A stretch of 64,000 bases of DNA from NCBI GenBank assembly GCA_047602905.1, contig JBLKOP010000002.1, forward strand, positions 62,001 through 126,000, written 5' to 3'. The translations under genes and the position numbers were made by a program. Below are positions 25,036 through 33,572 of this stretch, in pieces. Numbering within the stretch: position 1 is the stretch's first letter; every line of letters starts with the position of its first letter. Under the pieces are notes generated by a model. It was not told where the DNA came from. It did no database searches and worked only from the letters and a program-made list of their open reading frames with translations. The stretch comes from SKIA01 sp047602905. GTDB taxonomy: Archaea > Nanobdellota > Nanobdellia > Woesearchaeales > SKIA01.

Positions 25036-25947
25036 ATGAATCTTAAATCTAGGCATTTCTTATATGCTACGCAAGAAGATATAGATAATCCTTTGGAACT
25101 TTCAAAGAACCCCAATAATATTAAAGTTGTAAATCTCGGGGATTCGTTTTTTTATCCTCCAAAACATCTTCAAGAAGGTCTTGAATCTGTTTTAGTATTC
25201 TCAGAAAACACTAAAAAAAGAGACATTCCAAGCGGAAGTGTGTGGAGGTATAGTGATGCTGATTATAAACCGGAAATTTTACGAGATGACGTCGGTTGTG
25301 GCATTACTCTTTACCTGATGCAAAAGGGAGTAACTCCAGAAGATGTATTAAAAGTAGGTTCTCAATACTCTTTTGGAGGAGGAAACCATTTTCTAAATAA
25401 AGGTTCTTTTGATGAAAAACTGGACTATTTAATGTTACACTCTGATTTAAACTCTCAAAAAAAAATTCCTAAATCAACATCTGAAGCTCAATCTCAAGTA
25501 AGTACTGCCACAAGTAAGCGTAGAGAACTTATTGAAAAAATGATTAATGAATTAGAAACTAGAGCTGACTTTTTTATGGACTGGCCACATAATCATATTG
25601 ATACTTCCGGTGAAAAAACAATATATATGAAAGGTGTTGTTGATACAAAAAAAACAGAAGGAATAGGATTACTTGCTTTAACTCCCCATGATGGTTGCGC
25701 GTTATACGTGCAAGGTTCTGAGGTATTAAATGGGTATATGCAGCATGGGATTGGAGTAAAAAATCATGAATATCTTAAAGAGTACTCCTCTGTTAATAAT
25801 TCTAAACACCGATATTACATCCCTAAAGACGACCCACTAGTAAGAGAAAGTTTTAACTCTATGCGTGCTTTTGGAAAAAAATTTTATCCTCGAGCAACAT
25901 TTGTTGAAAGGTATCTTTCTCCAGAAATAACAATAAGAAGTCGCTAA
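25036..25947 (+). CDS. Short divergent RtcB-like RNA ligase homolog
   Basis: The 303-residue protein keeps several RtcB metal and guanylate motifs in order: DVGCG at 85-89, GGGNHF at 114-119, LHSD at 134-137, HNHID at 185-189 and HGIG at 237-240, where RtcB has HGAGR with the guanylylated histidine. The arginine after the last motif is missing. RtcB joins 2',3'-cyclic phosphate and 5'-hydroxyl RNA ends in tRNA splicing and repair. Length is far below the usual 400-480, and base composition is more AT-rich than the core genes nearby. It overlaps the convergent unknown gene by four bases. It may be a side-branch with changed activity. Confidence 0.7.
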   Translation: MNLKSRHFLYATQEDIDNPLELSKNPNNIKVVNLGDSFFYPPKHLQEGLESVLVFSENTKKRDIPSGSVWRYSDADYKPEILRDDVGCGITLYLMQKGVTPEDVLKVGSQYSFGGGNHFLNKGSFDEKLDYLMLHSDLNSQKKIPKSTSEAQSQVSTATSKRRELIEKMINELETRADFFMDWPHNHIDTSGEKTIYMKGVVDTKKTEGIGLLALTPHDGCALYVQGSEVLNGYMQHGIGVKNHEYLKEYSSVNNSKHRYYIPKDDPLVRESFNSMRAFGKKFYPRATFVERYLSPEITIRSR

Positions 25948-26867
25948 GAAGCAACTTTATACTTATTAACCCATTTTTCGAAATCCTCTGTTTTCTCCTC
26001 AGGAACAAGATGTATATTGTAATAATCATTTTCTTTATGTGGTTTCTTCTCAAACTGATAATTGACATGAGGTATTTCCAAATCATCTGTATGGAGTAAT
26101 AAGGTATTTATTCCTCGTTTAAACAATAATTCTTTATCAACTCCTAAAACTACTAATGGTATATCTTCCTGTAATTCTTTTAGAGAAAAGTCAAGAGAAT
26201 AACAATAATCTCCACTTCCATTACCATACCGATCTAACTTAACAAACTTTTTTGTTTTAGATACTCTCTGCATAATATCATCTACTTTTTTGTGTATCTT
26301 AGAGACTAATTTTTTTCTACTATTAATAAATTCAATCAACTTAATGACTTCTTCATCAAGTGCAAAAAGTATTGATTTAATAGTATTTGAATGTTCTTCT
26401 AAAAAATACTTGACTTCTTTATTATTGGCGTTTCCATTCCAATTGTTTACTAGTTCGTGCAGCTCTTCAAAAAGACTTTTTTTATTAATACTAATTTGAT
26501 TAATATCTTCAAGAAGTTCTACAAGAAGCGCTCTTTCAATATGTAATGTATCATTATCATAAAATACTGTTGCTGCTTCATTAACTACTTCCAATAAATC
26601 AAATATCCCATACACGCGGTGGTATTCAACACCTTTACCGCCTTCTCTAGATTCATTGTGATACTTGTCTATTTGTTTAAGCACGTATCTAAACTGTCGT
26701 ATATTGGGATTTTCTAGTAATTCCTCTACGCCAGCAATAAAGAGTTCTTCTATGTTCTTTATCTCAGACAATTCTTTTAGAAGTAATTGCTTTTCTTTTT
26801 CTAAAGTTATATTAAATTTGTTGGTAAATGGTTTTTTTGTATGTAATAATTTAAAAAATGCTTTCAT
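25944..26867 (-). CDS. Hypothetical mainly helical protein
   Basis: A 307-residue protein without recognisable motifs. Most of it is predicted helical and Leu/Glu/Lys-rich (KEKQLLLKELSEIKNIEELF; SRKKLVSKIHKKVDDIMQ); the C-terminal third is more beta-like (DIPLVVLGVDKELLFKRG) and ends in charged residues. It is AT-rich like the RtcB-like gene with which it converges. Its ATG overlaps the stop codon of a broken small gene upstream (26864-27060), so it was probably the second gene of an operon. Confidence 0.6.
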   Translation of the reverse strand: MKAFFKLLHTKKPFTNKFNITLEKEKQLLLKELSEIKNIEELFIAGVEELLENPNIRQFRYVLKQIDKYHNESREGGKGVEYHRVYGIFDLLEVVNEAATVFYDNDTLHIERALLVELLEDINQISINKKSLFEELHELVNNWNGNANNKEVKYFLEEHSNTIKSILFALDEEVIKLIEFINSRKKLVSKIHKKVDDIMQRVSKTKKFVKLDRYGNGSGDYCYSLDFSLKELQEDIPLVVLGVDKELLFKRGINTLLLHTDDLEIPHVNYQFEKKPHKENDYYNIHLVPEEKTEDFEKWVNKYKVAS

Positions 26868-27060
26868 ATAATATCATCTGCAGTAATACTGGCAATTTTT
26901 CTTATAAGTTTTTCTAATTTTTTTCTTGATAGAATCTTACTTTTTGTTTTATTTAAAAAATATTTTGCAGAGGTTTTATCTTCTAAACAGTTTACTTTAG
27001 GTTGTATGCTTCTTGTAGCGTTGTTGTTCCTGCGTAGATTTGTTCTCGTACGCTTCTCAT
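26864..27060 (-). pseudogene. Small gene interrupted by a frameshift
   Basis: An ATG at 27060 opens MRSVREQIYAGTTTLQEAYN and stops at 26992. The neighbouring frame is open from there for 43 codons (CLEDKTSAKYFLNKTKSK, ending ITADDII) and its TGA overlaps the ATG of the 307-residue gene. A one-base shift near 26995-27000 would join both into a 65-residue protein. Start-stop coupling to the next gene argues that the second part was once translated. A sequencing error could also explain it. Confidence 0.4.
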
Positions 27061-27107
27061 TTCTGAATCAACTTTTCTTTATGAGTTGTTCTTTTATTTT
27101 TGTTTGT

Positions 27108-27854
27108 TTATATATTTGTTGGGTTGTTGTTTAGGTATTGTTCTGCTAGTTTATTTGTGTATTTGGTTAGTTCTTTGTTGATTTTGTGTAGTTGTTTTCT
27201 TGTTGGTAGCGTTTGTCGTATCCTCCAGGCTTCGTGTATTGGGTGTTTTGTTTGTTCTCGGAGTTCTTTTACGAGTTTGTTTCTTTCAAGAATGTAGGGT
27301 TTGTTTTGTAGTTGTAGTTCTACTCGTGCTAGCTCGAAGACTATTTTGTGAAAGTCTTTTAGTGGGTAGGGCTCGTTTTGTTCTTGTAATTGTTTACTCA
27401 TCTCTTTACTTACTTCTATGAGGTGTTGTAGTTCTTGTTTTAGCGGCATTGCTTGCGGGTACGTACTAAAATTTATTTGTTGCTTGCTAAGTAGTTTGAA
27501 GTGTTTTAGTCGTTGTACGAAGCGCTCTGGCTTAATGAATTGTAGTATTGGCTCTATTGGTTCTTGCTGTTTCCTAAGACTTTTCTCTGTAAATATTCGT
27601 AGCCTACTCTCTATTGCTATATTGTTTTTTTCTAAGTACTCTTCTAGTTGTTTGTTAATTGTTTCTTCTTGTTTGTACGTCTCATTGCTGCGTACAATTG
27701 CAAAGAAGTCTATGTCGCTAAACTCATTTCTTTCTTTGTTATCAAGTATTGTTCCTCCAAGGTATAAAGCGACGAGTTCTTCTTTAATGAGTTGTTGTAA
27801 AATGAGTTGTTTACAAGCAGTTATTGTTGTTTGTATTTGTTGTTCTGAGAGCAT
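27108..27854 (-). CDS. Nucleotidyltransferase-fold protein
   Basis: The 248-residue protein has LYLGGTILDNKERNEFSDIDFFAIV (read in pieces) near 30-54, matching the GS-x-DxD active-site pattern of the polymerase-beta nucleotidyltransferase fold with both aspartates of SDID present. The C-terminal 130 residues are helical, as in kanamycin-type or MNT-type transferases. It is not followed by a HEPN gene, so an MNT/HEPN toxin pair is unlikely. Substrate unknown. Confidence 0.7.
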   Translation of the reverse strand: MLSEQQIQTTITACKQLILQQLIKEELVALYLGGTILDNKERNEFSDIDFFAIVRSNETYKQEETINKQLEEYLEKNNIAIESRLRIFTEKSLRKQQEPIEPILQFIKPERFVQRLKHFKLLSKQQINFSTYPQAMPLKQELQHLIEVSKEMSKQLQEQNEPYPLKDFHKIVFELARVELQLQNKPYILERNKLVKELREQTKHPIHEAWRIRQTLPTRKQLHKINKELTKYTNKLAEQYLNNNPTNI

Positions 27855-27958
27855 CTCTTTTGTTGTTCTCTTCTTGTTATTTAATGATTTCTTACGTAAT
27901 TGTTCTAATCAGCTTTTTTTGGTTGTTTTTTTATAGGTGTTCGTTTCTTTGTTGTGTT

Positions 27959-28660
27959 ATGGATGTATTGTTTGTTCTTCTGATTTTGTTTGTGGCTTTT
28001 TATTTGCAGTCTGTTGTTGGTTTTGCTTCTGGTCTTGTCGCTGCTCCTTTTCTCATTCTTTTTTTGTCTTTTCCGGAAATGGTTTTTTTATTATCGGTTA
28101 TTGGGTTGTTTTTTGCTTCGTATCAAGTTCCTAAAGTTTTTTCTTCTGCTCATAAGCGTATGTTGTTGTTTTTGTTTCCTTCATTACTAGTTGGTATGTT
28201 TTTTGGTGTTCGTAGCCTTGCTGTTTTTTCTCGGAGCACTCTTGAGTTGGTGTTGGTTGCTGTTATTGTTTTGGGGTTGTTCTTGATTGTGTTTCGTTCT
28301 CGTATTCGTTTGCCTGAGTCTGCTGGCGTGATTGTTGGTTTTCTTGGAGGATTTTTTTCTGGCTCAGTAAGTGTTGGTGGTCCTGTCTATGCTTCTTATA
28401 TTGATTCACAAACTTCTTCTGTTGTTGCTCGCTCCACGCTTATTGTTTTGCTTGCTCTTGTTGAATTCTTTAAGCTTTCTATGCTTGTCTTCTCTGGGTT
28501 TGTAAGCTCATCGATTCTTGTTACTGCATTACTTGCTGTTCCTGTTGTTTTCTTAGCGATGTTTCTTGGTAACAAAGCGTCTGGATTACTTTCTCAGCGA
28601 GTCTATCATGCTAGTGTTTTTGTTCTTGTACTTCTTGCTGCTGTGTTAGTTATTATGTAG
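27959..28660 (+). CDS. TauE/SafE-family membrane exporter
   Basis: A 233-residue protein with about eight hydrophobic helices. Two related halves show the TauE/SafE signature: GFASGLVAAPFLIL near the N-terminus and GFLGGFFSGSVSVGGPVYASY in the middle (in pieces). The family moves sulfite, sulfonates or other anions out of the cell. Start is the ATG at 27959; the frame is open farther upstream but without coding character. It is divergent from the nucleotidyltransferase gene. Confidence 0.85.
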   Translation: MDVLFVLLILFVAFYLQSVVGFASGLVAAPFLILFLSFPEMVFLLSVIGLFFASYQVPKVFSSAHKRMLLFLFPSLLVGMFFGVRSLAVFSRSTLELVLVAVIVLGLFLIVFRSRIRLPESAGVIVGFLGGFFSGSVSVGGPVYASYIDSQTSSVVARSTLIVLLALVEFFKLSMLVFSGFVSSSILVTALLAVPVVFLAMFLGNKASGLLSQRVYHASVFVLVLLAAVLVIM

Positions 28661-28688
28661 TTAGAAAAATATTATCAAAAATATTTTT

Positions 28689-29390
28689 TTATTCTTTGTA
28701 CATGCTGTTTAGTTGTGCTAGTTCAGTCATAAGTGGCTGATACATTGGACTTTTTGTGAAGTCTTTTTCAAAGTGTTTGCTTTCTACTAGCTCGTCTATT
28801 GCGCTGTATATTTTGTTCGTGAGTGGGCCTTTGTCTTTACGAAACTCTGCTAGGTTGTCTCTTATGTCTATTAGTTGTCCTTTTGTTCGTAGATCAAGTG
28901 TTGATATGTGTTTGTCGTTTGCAGATTTTCCTCCCATTCGTATTGCGCTTGCTATTGTTTGGTAGTCTGTAAGAAAGCTTTCTGCTTGTTCTTCTAGTAT
29001 TTCTTGTACTTCTTTAGCGTTTATACTTTCTAAACCGTTTCTTTGTTTGGCTATTGACGCAACTGTTTTGTCTCCTCCTACTCCAAAGAAGTCTGTTAGT
29101 TCGTATTTTGGTGAGATAATTGTATCTTCTGGGTTGTGTATACTTCCTGTTGCGTAGAACGTTGGGTCTAGTATTGTTGCTGTTGCTAAGTCGTATGTTG
29201 TTTCTTCTTCGTATCCAGGGTTTTGCCATCCTTGTATTCCTACGGGTAGGTTGTGTATTCCTTTGTAGTCGTTTACGCGAACTACTAGTGATTCTGAGGG
29301 CATTGATTCTTCTGGTGTAAATGAGTTGTTTAGTATTCTTTCTATGTCTTCTGGGCTTATTGGTTTGTTGTTTAGTGTTTGTATGTTCAT
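28689..29390 (-). CDS. Hypothetical protein
   Basis: A 233-residue acidic protein that I cannot assign. The first half is strand- and loop-rich (VVRVNDYKGIHNLPVG, TYDLATATILDPTF, KYELTDFFGVGGDK); the second is helical (NAKEVQEILEEQAESF and following). No signal peptide or membrane segment. Start is ATG 29390, preceded by one of the clearest Shine-Dalgarno sequences in the window. Divergent from a TrmB-family regulator, which may control it. Confidence 0.65.
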   Translation of the reverse strand: MNIQTLNNKPISPEDIERILNNSFTPEESMPSESLVVRVNDYKGIHNLPVGIQGWQNPGYEEETTYDLATATILDPTFYATGSIHNPEDTIISPKYELTDFFGVGGDKTVASIAKQRNGLESINAKEVQEILEEQAESFLTDYQTIASAIRMGGKSANDKHISTLDLRTKGQLIDIRDNLAEFRKDKGPLTNKIYSAIDELVESKHFEKDFTKSPMYQPLMTELAQLNSMYKE

Positions 29391-29396
29391 AAAGAA

Positions 29397-29405
29397 CACC
29401 TCCTT
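29397..29405 (-). promoter_or_regulatory. Strong Shine-Dalgarno site deciding the start of 28689-29390
   Basis: On the minus strand AAGGAGGTG ends six bases before the ATG at 29390. It rules out the in-frame GTG at 29399, which lies inside the site. Most other genes here lack such a site and look leaderless. Confidence 0.75.
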
Positions 29406-29443
29406 GTTATTACTGTGTAGTGGTTTTATGTTTATAAATATTA

Positions 29444-29458
29444 TCCCTTCACTAGGGA
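29444..29458. promoter_or_regulatory. Inverted repeat between two divergent promoters
   Basis: TCCCT-TCACT-AGGGA, a perfect 5-base inverted repeat, lies between the minus-strand TATA element (GTTTATAAATA near 29430) and the plus-strand one (GTTTATAAATTG near 29473). It is a candidate operator for the TrmB-family protein encoded next to it. Confidence 0.4.
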
Positions 29459-29502
29459 GGAGAAATAATTATGTTTATAAATTGCTATTCATATGTCTTC
29501 GT

Positions 29503-30258
29503 ATGGATGCTCAGAAGCTTCAAGAAGTAGGTCTTACAGAAGGAGAAAGCAAAGTCTACTTAGCTCTCTCAGAACTAAAAGAATCAACAACAGGAGATAT
29601 TATTCAAAAATCCGGTGTTTCAAGCTCTAAAGTCTACGACATCTTAGAGCGACTATCAAAAAAAGGCCTTGTAAGCATCCAAATAAAAAATAACACCAAA
29701 CACTTTCAAGCAAAAGCTCCGCAAAGAATACTTGATTTCTTACACGTACAAGAAACTGAGCTTAAACAAAAAAAGCAGCAAGCAAAACAGCTCATCCAAG
29801 AATTACAAGCAATCCAAAGCAGACCACAACAAACACAATACGCAGAGATACTGCAAGGAATACAAGGAATAAAGACGTTTCTTGAATATTTCTTACAAGA
29901 ACTACAAGCAAACGACACAATGTACATCATTGGAGCAAACAAAGAATCAATTGATCTCATGGGAGAGTACTTCAGCGAGTGGCACACTCGAAGAGTACAC
30001 AAAGAAGTCACATGCCTTGCAACGTACTTACCAGAAGCAACAAGCAGAGCACGTTTTCGTAAACAAACCCCTCTTACCCAAACACGCATACTTCCTAAAA
30101 CCATGAAAGCACCAGCGTTTTTTGTTATTGGACGAGACATATCAAGCACGTTCATATTCGGAGGAAGCCCGCTATGCATCGTAGTAAAAAATCAGCAAGT
30201 AGCACAAAGCTATGAAGAATACTTCAAGTTGCTTTGGGAGCAATCAACACCTCCATGA
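29503..30258 (+). CDS. TrmB-family transcriptional regulator
   Basis: The 251-residue protein starts MDAQKLQEVGLTEGES and has the TrmB winged helix (VYLALSELKEST, QKSGVSSSKVYDILERL). A coiled-coil linker follows at about 85-115 (rich in Lys and Gln), then a C-terminal alpha/beta effector domain with a phospholipase-D-like outline (MYIIGANKESIDLMGEYF). A TATA box 28 bases upstream supports the start. The codons end mostly in A, unlike the T-ending minus-to-plus surroundings. Likely targets are itself and the divergent gene at 29390. Confidence 0.85.
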   Translation: MDAQKLQEVGLTEGESKVYLALSELKESTTGDIIQKSGVSSSKVYDILERLSKKGLVSIQIKNNTKHFQAKAPQRILDFLHVQETELKQKKQQAKQLIQELQAIQSRPQQTQYAEILQGIQGIKTFLEYFLQELQANDTMYIIGANKESIDLMGEYFSEWHTRRVHKEVTCLATYLPEATSRARFRKQTPLTQTRILPKTMKAPAFFVIGRDISSTFIFGGSPLCIVVKNQQVAQSYEEYFKLLWEQSTPP

Positions 30259-30334
30259 TGAAGCTGTGTACAAACAAATGTTTTTTCTAGTTAGTAACGC
30301 AAGTTATTTTGCTTATCAAGTCAATTATGGTTGT

Positions 30335-30832
30335 TTATTGATTTCTGTAGTTTGGTATTGGCATCTCATCCATTTCTTTCTGTAGCTTTCTGATTCGTCC
30401 GATGCGTTCATTCATTCCTTCTAGGTTTTTGTTTAAGTCGTGTAGCTGGTTGAGGTATCCGAATACTTCATCTCGGCTCTCAAACAGCGCGTGGTATGAA
30501 TCGACTAATTCAAGAAACACTTCTTGCATGTCTGAGGGCATGCCTGCTTTCTCTAATTCATTGATGTATTTAATTGTTTCTTGTGCTGTTTGTGTTATTG
30601 ATAGTGTTGTTTTGTATGTTTCTTGTAGTTCTTCTTGTTTTTCTTCTGAAAAATCGTTGTATACTGTTTGTAGGCTGTCTGCCTTTTGTTGCCAGTAGTC
30701 TGGTGTTCTCCAGGCAGGCTCGTCAGGAGAAGTTTTGTTTTGAGCTTGTGCTACTTTTGTTTCTAGTCCTCCTGTGAGTCCTATCATTGCTGCTCCTGCA
30801 ACTGCTTGTTTCCATAACGAAGGCTTTTTCAT
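30335..30832 (-). CDS. Secreted helical protein
   Basis: The 165-residue protein starts with a Sec signal peptide: MKKPSLWKQ, a hydrophobic core VAGAAMIGLTGGLE, and a cleavage region near KVAQAQ at 26-31. The mature part is a long charged helix with coiled-coil spacing (YINELEKAGM, LVDSYHALFE, ERIGRIRKLQKEMD). Function unknown; an external structural or binding role is plausible. Its leader carries the palindrome shared with two other genes. Confidence 0.65.
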   Translation of the reverse strand: MKKPSLWKQAVAGAAMIGLTGGLETKVAQAQNKTSPDEPAWRTPDYWQQKADSLQTVYNDFSEEKQEELQETYKTTLSITQTAQETIKYINELEKAGMPSDMQEVFLELVDSYHALFESRDEVFGYLNQLHDLNKNLEGMNERIGRIRKLQKEMDEMPIPNYRNQ

Positions 30833-30866
30833 GATACTACTAAAAAGTAGTAATTATATTTAAATG
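30833..30866 (-). promoter_or_regulatory. Leader palindrome plus TATA box, copy 2 of a shared element
   Basis: Upstream of the ATG at 30832 the plus strand reads GATACTACTAAAAAGTAGTA and then ATTATATTTAAATG. TACTACT-aaa-AGTAGTA is a perfect inverted repeat; the AT-rich part is the TATA element for the minus strand. The arrangement matches those at 9512 and 34667. Confidence 0.5.
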
Positions 30867-30942
30867 TTGTGGATTTCTCAATAAATACGAACTGTTCTTA
30901 AGAAACTAATGTTAATAAACACCTAAACTAAAAAACTATGTG

Positions 30943-31563
30943 ATGAAGCTGTACTTATCCTCTTACAAAATAGGTAATGAAACAAAAAAATTACAAGAAC
31001 TAGCTGGAAAAAAGAAAATAGGATACATCTCAAATGCTTTAGACTTCTCAGGAGTTGATCTTACTAAAAGAAAACAGCACATCCAAAAAGATATTTCTGC
31101 ACTAACAGAACTCTCCTTAGCTGTTGAAGAACTTGACCTTAGAGACTACTTCGGAAACAAACAAGCGTTACTTACAAAAATACACGAACTAGGAGGTGTT
31201 TTTATTAGCGGAGGAAACGTTTTTGTCCTACGACAAGCAATAAAGCTAAGTTTTTTAGACGAAATACTTCTGCAGCTACACAACAACAAAGAATTTCTTT
31301 ACGCAGGATATAGCGCAGCAGGATGCGTTCTATACACAAACCTCAAACCATACCAGATAGTAGATGACGCAACACAAACACCCTACAAAGAACAAAAAGA
31401 AGTAATTTGGCAGGGTCTTGGAATACTTCCGTATGCTTTGTTACCTCATTACAAATCAGACCACCCAGAATCAGAAGACATTGATAAAGAAGTACTGTTT
31501 TGCAAGCAAAACAACATCCCGTTTAAAACACTACAAGATGGAGAAGTACTTATAATTGAATAA
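30943..31563 (+). CDS. Peptidase S51 (dipeptidase E-like) family protein
   Basis: The 206-residue protein has the class I glutamine amidotransferase-like fold of aspartyl dipeptidases: GGVFISGGNVFVLRQ, the nucleophile elbow YAGYSAAGCV (serine, S51 type) and a histidine in LLPHYKSDHPES. It may cleave Asp-X dipeptides or another small peptide. Start is ATG 30943, three bases after an in-frame GTG. A TTAATAAAC element lies about 30 bases upstream. AT-rich like the neighbouring acetyltransferase genes. Confidence 0.82.
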   Translation: MKLYLSSYKIGNETKKLQELAGKKKIGYISNALDFSGVDLTKRKQHIQKDISALTELSLAVEELDLRDYFGNKQALLTKIHELGGVFISGGNVFVLRQAIKLSFLDEILLQLHNNKEFLYAGYSAAGCVLYTNLKPYQIVDDATQTPYKEQKEVIWQGLGILPYALLPHYKSDHPESEDIDKEVLFCKQNNIPFKTLQDGEVLIIE

Positions 31564-31610
31564 TACTTTTTTTAGTCTACAAAGACTTTTTATATGTTAG
31601 ATTATACGAG

Positions 31611-32093
31611 GTGTTTGTGAATATACGCGTAGCAAATAAAAATGACTTAGATAAGCTAACAAACATATTTATTGATTTTAAAGAAGAACTAACTGCGTAT
31701 GAGCCTGAAGACATAAAAGTGTTTAGAAGAAATAAAAAGCCGTTTTCTTTAATTAAACAAGCAGTAAGTAAAAAAATAACTGATACAAAAGGAATGTTTT
31801 TACTTGCAGAAGAAGGTAATCAAGTAATTGGTTTTGGGTTTGCTACACTAAAAGAAAACGATCACGTTGTTTTCAAAACAGTTAGGTACGGGTTTATTAA
31901 TAATATGTGGGTGCATAAATCCTACAGAGGAGAAGGTATTGCTTCAAAGATAAAAAATGAATTATTTTCTTGGTTTAAAAAAAATAATTGTGGTTACGTT
32001 GAGCTTTCTGTTCTTGATACAAACCCTGCAAAAAAGATGTATGAGAAGTGGGGTTTTGAGGTAACACTTACTTCAATGAAAAAAGTTCTCTAG
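31611..32093 (+). CDS. GNAT-family N-acetyltransferase
   Basis: The 160-residue protein has the GNAT acetyl-CoA site: INNMWVHKSYRGEGIASKIKNEL (in pieces, residues 101-124) containing R-G-E-G-I-A, and the C-terminal LSVLDTNPAKKMYEKWGF. Substrate unknown. No ATG is available; GTG 31611 or GTG 31617 starts it, the latter lying about 29 bases after TTTATATG. It resembles the third GNAT gene at 32625 over the last 50 residues, suggesting a shared origin. Confidence 0.85.
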   Translation: MFVNIRVANKNDLDKLTNIFIDFKEELTAYEPEDIKVFRRNKKPFSLIKQAVSKKITDTKGMFLLAEEGNQVIGFGFATLKENDHVVFKTVRYGFINNMWVHKSYRGEGIASKIKNELFSWFKKNNCGYVELSVLDTNPAKKMYEKWGFEVTLTSMKKVL

Positions 32094-32100
32094 GCGTTGT

Positions 32101-32520
32101 TTACTTATCTATTGGATACCAATAAAAGATGTGTTTCTCGTCAAACGCGAAGTATTCTCTTACGCTTCCTACTTCTTCAAAACCGTTTTTTTCATAGAAC
32201 TTACGAGCCCAGGTTGTTTGGCTTCCTGTGTTCACGCTTATTCCTCGCACACCAAGTTCTTGGGCGTGTTCTTTTATTTTGTTCATGAGTTGTGTTCCTA
32301 TCCCTTCTCGGCGATACTTTTCTCGTGCGAGTATCCAATTGATGATGAGTCGATCACCACTTTTTTCTAGTATTGTCCATCCAGCAAGCTCTTTTTCCTT
32401 AAAGCACAAGTACTTTGTGTAGTGGTCGCTTGTGAAGTACTTTATTCCTTCGTCGATTCCTTCTTGTGCGAGGCTTTCGCGCACTAACTCTAAGTCTTCT
32501 GGTTGGTATTTTTTTATCAT
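32101..32520 (-). CDS. GNAT-family N-acetyltransferase
   Basis: The 139-residue protein has the GNAT pattern with WILAREKYRREGIGTQLM, the pyrophosphate-binding loop RREGIG, and the C-terminal WARKFYEKNGFEEVG. It differs from the two flanking plus-strand GNATs. Substrate unknown. It ends 7 bases after the convergent gene, so the intergenic space is minimal. Confidence 0.85.
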   Translation of the reverse strand: MIKKYQPEDLELVRESLAQEGIDEGIKYFTSDHYTKYLCFKEKELAGWTILEKSGDRLIINWILAREKYRREGIGTQLMNKIKEHAQELGVRGISVNTGSQTTWARKFYEKNGFEEVGSVREYFAFDEKHIFYWYPIDK

Positions 32521-32624
32521 GAAACGTTTTTTAGTGAGTTTTTCTGCTGCTTGATTTATTATTGTATCTATAAAAATAATTATTTATTGTTATCTTTAAA
32601 TACTTCACTTTCTATTTTGATATA

Positions 32625-33104
32625 ATGAGCGTAGAATTATTTCATAAAAAGTACTCAGAAGACATATGTGCTTTGTTAAAGGAATTCTTGGAGTATACTA
32701 GAGAAGCATATAGTGTGCAAGTTCTTGAATTTGATAACTATATTGATTCAAAACAAGATACGTATGCTCAAGAACTATTAAGTTCTTTTGTTGAACTAAA
32801 AAAATCAAGATTCTTAATTGCACATCATAATTCAGAAGTAGTTGGATACATTGTTGGTTCTATTGAGAAGAAGCCAAATAAGGTTATGAAAAAATCTGGT
32901 TATATCCATAGTTTTTTTGTTACAAAAAAGTACAGGGGTGCAGGTTTAGGTAAACAGTTATATGATTCGTTAGTTGATTGGTTTAAGAAACAACGTTGTG
33001 ATCATCTCGAATTAAGTGTTTTTGATGGTAATCAAAAAACTATTTCTACCTATAAAAAATGGGGTTTTAAAGAGAATGCAATAAAAATGAAAAAGAAACT
33101 TTAA
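32625..33104 (+). CDS. GNAT-family N-acetyltransferase
   Basis: The 159-residue protein has IHSFFVTKKYRGAGLGKQLY with loop RGAGLG and the C-terminal LELSVFDGNQKTISTYKKWGF. It is a close relative of the product of 31611-32093 in the second half (similar ELSV.D.N and KWGF ending). More AT-rich than core genes. A TTTAAATAC element about 30 bases before the ATG at 32625 is the likely promoter. Confidence 0.85.
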   Translation: MSVELFHKKYSEDICALLKEFLEYTREAYSVQVLEFDNYIDSKQDTYAQELLSSFVELKKSRFLIAHHNSEVVGYIVGSIEKKPNKVMKKSGYIHSFFVTKKYRGAGLGKQLYDSLVDWFKKQRCDHLELSVFDGNQKTISTYKKWGFKENAIKMKKKL

Positions 33105-33188
33105 GCCTAAAAAAGTGATTTTTTCTTAGTAGTTTTTAACAGTAATTTCTTTTACAAAACACTACTCTTTGCAAACACATATTTTGTT

Positions 33189-33572
33189 TTATTGTAAGCT
33201 ATAAAAATTATCTAATACGATTTTTGTTGGCGTTGCTCCTTGCAGTATGGTGTTGATGTATGGCGTTATTGCTTGTGGCTTTAATATTGATTTTTTTGCG
33301 TCTTATTCTTGTTCTGTTTGTTTTGGTAGCCGTCTAAGCATTCTTGTGTCTATTGGTCCGAGTTGTACATCACACATGTGTATGTTCTTTGTGCTTTTGC
33401 TGTTGTGCGATTTGGTAAGGTTGTGTAGTGCTGCAAACACCATACTCATATACGGAGCTGCTGGTAGCCCATTGTCTACGCTTTGCCCTGATAACGTAAG
33501 TATTTTACCACCATCATTAAGTTTGTTCTTAAGTGCTTGTGTTGTTGCGTATGTGGTTGTTATTAAAACATA
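33189..33572 (-). pseudogene. Truncated short-chain dehydrogenase (SDR) pseudogene
   Basis: The minus strand holds the C-terminal two thirds of an SDR: TTYATTQALKNKL, KILTLSGQSVDNGLPAAPYM, HNLTKSHN, DVQLGPIDTRM, then after an in-frame TAA at 33303-33305 the tail KPQAITPYINTILQG. The Rossmann N-terminus is missing and the active-site YxxxK is changed (YMSMV). It begins right at the stop codon of the upstream gene, so a deletion probably removed its 5' part. A plus-strand frame across the same bases is a shadow. Confidence 0.75.

Noticed and set aside
27108..27854. MNT/HEPN toxin-antitoxin pair
   Set aside because: The nucleotidyltransferase-fold gene has no HEPN-type partner on either side.
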